A stretch of 64,000 nt of DNA from Streptosporangium saharense (lineage in GTDB: Bacteria > Actinomycetota > Actinomycetes > Streptosporangiales > Streptosporangiaceae): assembly GCF_014203715.1 (NCBI RefSeq), contig NZ_JACHJP010000007.1, positions 330,558-394,557 of the forward strand, written 5' to 3'. The notes under the pieces were generated by a model. It had not been told where the DNA came from. It saw only the letters and a list, made by a program, of their open reading frames with translations, and searched no databases. Each line of letters opens with the position of its first letter. Within the stretch, counting starts at the first letter, position 1. The translations under genes and the position numbers were made by a program. Shown here one piece after another: positions 61,232 to 64,000 of this stretch.

Positions 61232-62166
61232 TCCTCGGCGCCGGTCGGCGGACGACCGGCGCCGTTCGCGCATCCTCCGCCGCGGAAGGCCGCGAGGACA
61301 CGCCTGGCCGTACCCTCCGCCACCGCGATGCCCGCGGCCTTGCTCGCCCCGTCCTCGGTCAGTACGGCGACGGCGTAGTCGTGGCCGGGTTCCCGGATCA
61401 GGCCGACGCTGGCGATGGCCCAGAGCCTGTTGGCCATGTGGTGCAGCCAGCCGTTCTTCAACGCCACCCGGCTCCCGTCGCAGGCCGCCGCACTGATGCC
61501 CCACGCCTGTCTGGCGACCACGTTCCTCATCAGCCTGAGCACCTGTTCACGGTCCCGCTCGGGCAGCAGGTCCCCGTGCCCGGCCAGGATCCGGACGAGC
61601 CTGATCTGGTCCGCCACGACCGTCTGCGTGATGCCCCAGCAGTACACCCCCGCGCACCGTCCCGCCGGCGCGTAGGTGTTCCCGAGCCCGAACCTCCGGT
61701 TCGCCCGCGCCAGCCCGTCGTGCAGGCCGATGCGCTCGTAGAGCCGGTCGGCCGCCGCGTTGTCGCTGAGCCGGATCATCCTCTCGGCGTCCCGCCTGGC
61801 CCGCGCGTCCAGCTCGTGCCAGGGCGTGTCGAGCAGCAGCGCCATCAGGATGTCCATCTTCGAGACACTGGCCGTCGGCAGCCGCAGCTCACCGTGGTAG
61901 ACGTACGAACGCCCGGTGCCGAGATCACGCACCGCGGCCGCGACCCGCACGCCCCGCCCGGAGAGGAACCGGTCAAGCTCCCGAGTGACCCTCGCCGCCA
62001 CGACCTTCGGCGCCCTCTGCCGCACCACCGGACTCGTCGAAGGCGCTGGGCTTGCCGACGGGGTGGGAGAGGTGACAGTTCTGGCGGACATCCCGCCCAC
62101 GGGCCCGCATCCCCATGTAAACCCCACTGTCAGTACGGCAGCCGCCAGGGCGATCCGGCGTGTCAT
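61204..62166 (-). CDS. Exported serine hydrolase of the class A beta-lactamase fold
   Basis: About 320 residues from ATG 62166 (GACGAGG upstream; ATG 62199 is an alternative). An N-terminal export signal ends near Cys20 (VLTVGFTWGC, a weak lipobox), followed by a Ser/Pro/Thr linker. The catalytic box is Ser100-Val-Ser-Lys103 in LPTASVSKMD, the SDN box is Ser134-Asp-Asn136 and a KNG triad occurs in VALKNGWLHH. Two extra Cys in CAGVYCWGI may bond. The sequence lacks the usual Glu166 loop of true penicillinases as far as I can see, so it may be a peptidoglycan enzyme or a beta-lactamase; I cannot decide. Confidence 0.8.
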   Translation of the reverse strand: MTRRIALAAAVLTVGFTWGCGPVGGMSARTVTSPTPSASPAPSTSPVVRQRAPKVVAARVTRELDRFLSGRGVRVAAAVRDLGTGRSYVYHGELRLPTASVSKMDILMALLLDTPWHELDARARRDAERMIRLSDNAAADRLYERIGLHDGLARANRRFGLGNTYAPAGRCAGVYCWGITQTVVADQIRLVRILAGHGDLLPERDREQVLRLMRNVVARQAWGISAAACDGSRVALKNGWLHHMANRLWAIASVGLIREPGHDYAVAVLTEDGASKAAGIAVAEGTARRVLAAFRGGGCANGAGRPPTGAEDQTVLSTSR

Positions 62167-62305
62167 CCTCGTCGTCAGATCGGGGCTTCCCCAGTCCATG
62201 ATCGAGGTCTATCCCACGGGACGAGGGTGGAAGCCGACGCGGACAAACCCAGCCCGAAGGGTGGACAAGTCCTTGACCGGCTTCCCCTCCGTTGAAGCGG
62301 CTCCC

Positions 62306-63193
62306 TCAGCGGGCGTCGGCGACCAGTCTGGCGATGGACTCGTCGTCACACGTGGCCCAGAATCCCCCGACCACGTCCTCAAGATGGTCCAGAGAGTCAG
62401 CCCGGAAGAGAACATCCTGATATTTCGTGATGTCGTAGTGAGTGGTGCCCATACGAGCGATGTCCAGCGGCCGGATGTCCATCCCGCGGAACTCCTCGAT
62501 CTCCCCGTAGGAGGACAGGATGCCCGCGCCGTACGCCCGCAGCTCGCCCTGGTCGGTCATCACGCCGAACTCCAGGGTGAACCAGAAGACCTTCGAGACG
62601 AACTCCAGCGCCGCGTCGCTCTCGACCCGGCGCGCCGCCTCACCCGCCACCCGGTACAGCCGCGCGTACCGGTCCGAGGCCAGCGAGTTGGCATGCCCGA
62701 TCACCTCGTGGACCACGTCCGGCTCCGGCGTGTAGAGCGGCGTCGAGTGATGCCGGATGTACTGCGTCGAGTGGAAGAACCCGTCGGCCAGCACACCGTA
62801 GAACTCACGCAGCGGCACCAACCCCGCCGCGGGGATGTAGCGGAAGCCGGTGAGCGGATACAGCAGCTCACTGACCTCCTGGAGCTGCGGGATCCTGTCT
62901 CCGGGCAGACCGAGCCGTTCGACGGCATCCAGATACTCCGCCGTCGCGTACACGCGGTGTTTGGTCGCCAGCTCGCGGCTGACCAACGCCCACACCTCGT
63001 GCTCCTGCGGGGTGTACTCGGCCGTCGGGATAGGCGTGCCCGGCACATAGTCGACCGCCAGCGCCGCGATCGCGTTGCGCCGCGCACGATAGACGGGATC
63101 GGCGAACCCGGGATGACTGGCGGCCAGCTCGACCTCCACCGTGCCGTCGTCGCGGGTCGCCACCGGTGCGAAGTACTGTGCTTCTTCGAACAT
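62306..63193 (-). CDS. phhA: Phenylalanine 4-monooxygenase-like aromatic amino acid hydroxylase
   Basis: A 295-residue pterin-dependent non-heme iron enzyme from ATG 63193 (MFEEAQYFAP). The ligands are His162 and His167 (VVHEVIGHANSL) and Glu208 (FWFTLEFGV). RYIPAAGLVPLREFYGVLADGFFHSTQYIRH in outline is the substrate/pterin pocket, and LSSYGEIEEF is conserved. It converts phenylalanine to tyrosine with tetrahydropterin. The gene is divergent from a Lrp/AsnC regulator that probably senses an aromatic amino acid. Confidence 0.9.
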   Translation of the reverse strand: MFEEAQYFAPVATRDDGTVEVELAASHPGFADPVYRARRNAIAALAVDYVPGTPIPTAEYTPQEHEVWALVSRELATKHRVYATAEYLDAVERLGLPGDRIPQLQEVSELLYPLTGFRYIPAAGLVPLREFYGVLADGFFHSTQYIRHHSTPLYTPEPDVVHEVIGHANSLASDRYARLYRVAGEAARRVESDAALEFVSKVFWFTLEFGVMTDQGELRAYGAGILSSYGEIEEFRGMDIRPLDIARMGTTHYDITKYQDVLFRADSLDHLEDVVGGFWATCDDESIARLVADAR

Positions 63194-63283
63194 ATACAAA
63201 ATGACAGCAATTCCAAGAAACGTTGACAAGAGCGAGCAGTTTTACTACGCGATCCGCGCAAGATCGCATGGTCAGACCTATCT

Positions 63284-63295
63284 ATGACTGGTCAT
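63284..63295. promoter_or_regulatory. Inverted repeat between phhA and the Lrp gene
   Basis: ATGAC-TG-GTCAT is a perfect inverted repeat. A related half TGGTCAG lies just upstream at 63269-63275. The position, 20 bases before the Lrp start and about 90 bases from phhA, fits an operator for the adjacent Lrp/AsnC regulator. Confidence 0.5.
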
Positions 63296-63313
63296 ATCGC
63301 CTAGTCTGAGTCG

Positions 63314-63781
63314 GTGTCCATAGACGACCTTGACAGTCGCCTCCTGGTGACGATGCGCGCCAACCCCCGCATAGGCCTCACCGAGCTGGCCCGCCTGCTC
63401 GGCGTCGCCAGAGGCACGGTCCAGGCCCGTGTCGAGAAGCTCATCAACCGCGGCGTGATCGCCGACTTCGGCCCGACCGTGACCCCTGAGGGAGTCGGCT
63501 ACCCCATCCTGGCGTTCGTCTCCCTGCAGATCGCCCAGGGACGCCTCGCCGAGGCCGTCGAGGCCCTACGCCCCGTCCCAGAGATCCTTGAGGTGTACGG
63601 CACCAGCGGCCAGGCCGACCTCCTCTGCCGCGTCGTCGCCAGGAGCACCCCCGACCTCCAGGAGATCATCGCCAGGATCCTGGCCTCGCCGGCGGTGCAG
63701 CGCACGGACACGACGATCGCCCTGTCCGTCCAGGTCCCCTACCGAATCGAACCCCTCCTACAGACCGCCCCGAACACCTAG
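63314..63781 (+). CDS. Lrp/AsnC-family regulator
   Basis: A 155-residue protein from GTG 63314; TAGTCT ends 6 bases upstream, so the transcript may be leaderless. The N-terminal HTH is LDSRLLVTMRANPRIGLTELARLLGVARGTVQARVEKLINRG in outline. The C-terminal RAM ligand domain has VGYPILAFVSLQIAQGRLAEAVEAL and TSGQADLLCRVVARSTPDLQEII. Probable control of phhA in response to phenylalanine or tyrosine. Confidence 0.9.
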   Translation: MSIDDLDSRLLVTMRANPRIGLTELARLLGVARGTVQARVEKLINRGVIADFGPTVTPEGVGYPILAFVSLQIAQGRLAEAVEALRPVPEILEVYGTSGQADLLCRVVARSTPDLQEIIARILASPAVQRTDTTIALSVQVPYRIEPLLQTAPNT

Positions 63782-63792
63782 AAAGCACAGTC

Positions 63793-63812
63793 CAGGGAAC
63801 GGCCCTGTTTTT
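63793..63812 (+). terminator. Terminator of the Lrp gene
   Basis: CAGGG (63793-63797) pairs with CCCTG (63803-63807), with AACGG as loop, followed by TTTTT (63808-63812). Confidence 0.75.
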
Positions 63813-63873
63813 GGGCACAAAAAAAGGGGGACCGCAGCCCCCCACACACTGTCCACACACGAAAACAAAGGAA

Positions 63874-63897
63874 GGGCCACCCGTCAACGGGTGACCC
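63874..63897 (-). terminator. Terminator of the rRNA operon
   Basis: GGGCCACCCG (63874-63883) pairs with CGGGTGACCC (63888-63897), loop TCAA. On the minus strand it lies about 16 bases beyond the 5S end and is followed by TTCCTTTGTTTTC. Confidence 0.75.
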
Positions 63898-63912
63898 TCC
63901 CCTATAAAGATT

Positions 63913-64000
63913 GTCCGGCGGCGACCTACTCTCCCACACCGTCCCCGGTGCAGTACCATCGGCGCTGAAGAGCTTAACTTCCGGGTTCGGAATGTAACCG
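63913..64000 (-). rRNA. rrf: 5S ribosomal RNA, 3' part
   Basis: The complement of 63913-64000 reads CGGTTACATTCCGAACCCGG, then AGTTAAGCTCTTCAGCGCCG, and ends GGGAGAGTAGGTCGCCGCCGG-AC. This is the 3' three quarters of an actinobacterial 5S rRNA. The 5' end and the 23S and 16S genes lie beyond the window. Confidence 0.95.

Noticed and set aside
1..64000. Search for transposases, phage genes, secondary-metabolite synthases and tRNA genes
   Set aside because: None found on either strand; GC content and codon use are uniform, so no clear horizontally acquired island is visible.

Overview
The window is chromosomal DNA from a high-GC actinomycete, most likely of the order Streptosporangiales (Streptosporangium or a relative). 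This rests on strong G/C third-position bias, many GTG/TTG starts, a fused E2/E1 2-oxoglutarate dehydrogenase, nickel superoxide dismutase, WhiB, SigR/RsrA, DasR, a PASTA kinase and the biotin synthase auxiliary protein. The genus is inferred. No phage, insertion sequence, CRISPR array or tRNA was seen. A 5S rRNA gene runs off the right end on the minus strand.

Layout. 1-4.2 kb: end of an alcohol dehydrogenase, an AraC regulator divergent from a secreted intradiol dioxygenase, and a DHDPR-like reductase. 4.2-9.5 kb (minus): a sulfonate-type operon of ABC transporter, flavin monooxygenase and two flavin reductases, with a good promoter and a possible cysteine-rich leader. 9.6-18 kb: B3/4-domain protein, kgd, a 59-residue DUF6104 protein, a DUF4097/PadR pair, a quinone oxidoreductase and a membrane protein. 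18.2-27.6 kb: a subtilisin-inhibitor-like gene divergent from five tandem paralogues of secreted trypsin-fold proteins. The first two keep the His/Asp/Ser triad and four cysteines. The last three have Asp in place of the catalytic Ser and contain no cysteine at all. This array is the most unusual part of the window.

27.7-45.5 kb: HTH/TPR regulator, malic enzyme, CGNR protein, sodX/sodN, anti-sigma plus SigF-like sigma factor, lipid kinase, whiB1, pdtaS, then bioF-dasR-bioD-bioB, a TPP enzyme, a PASTA kinase, bsaP, a thioesterase and a biotin-carrier protein. 45.5-56.4 kb: two overlapping HD-domain membrane genes, a sugar epimerase, rsrA-sigR with a recognisable SigR promoter, a methyltransferase, a DksA-like protein, an SRAP protein, aroA, rsgA (probable CTG start), a thioesterase and hisN. 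Parts of 35-55 kb follow the whiB1-pdtaS-TB7.3-rshA-sigH-SRAP-aroA-rsgA order of Mycobacterium tuberculosis (recalled, not computed).

56.4-64 kb: PHO-box-like repeats and pstSCAB, followed by an OmpR-like regulator whose receiver lacks the phosphoacceptor Asp, then a beta-lactamase-fold protein, phenylalanine hydroxylase divergent from a Lrp/AsnC regulator, and the end of an rRNA operon.

Working together: biotin genes (bioFDB, bsaP) lie beside a biotinylated carrier; sodX matures SodN; RsrA restrains SigR; the Pst system sits with its own regulator; and the inhibitor gene lies head to head with the protease array.
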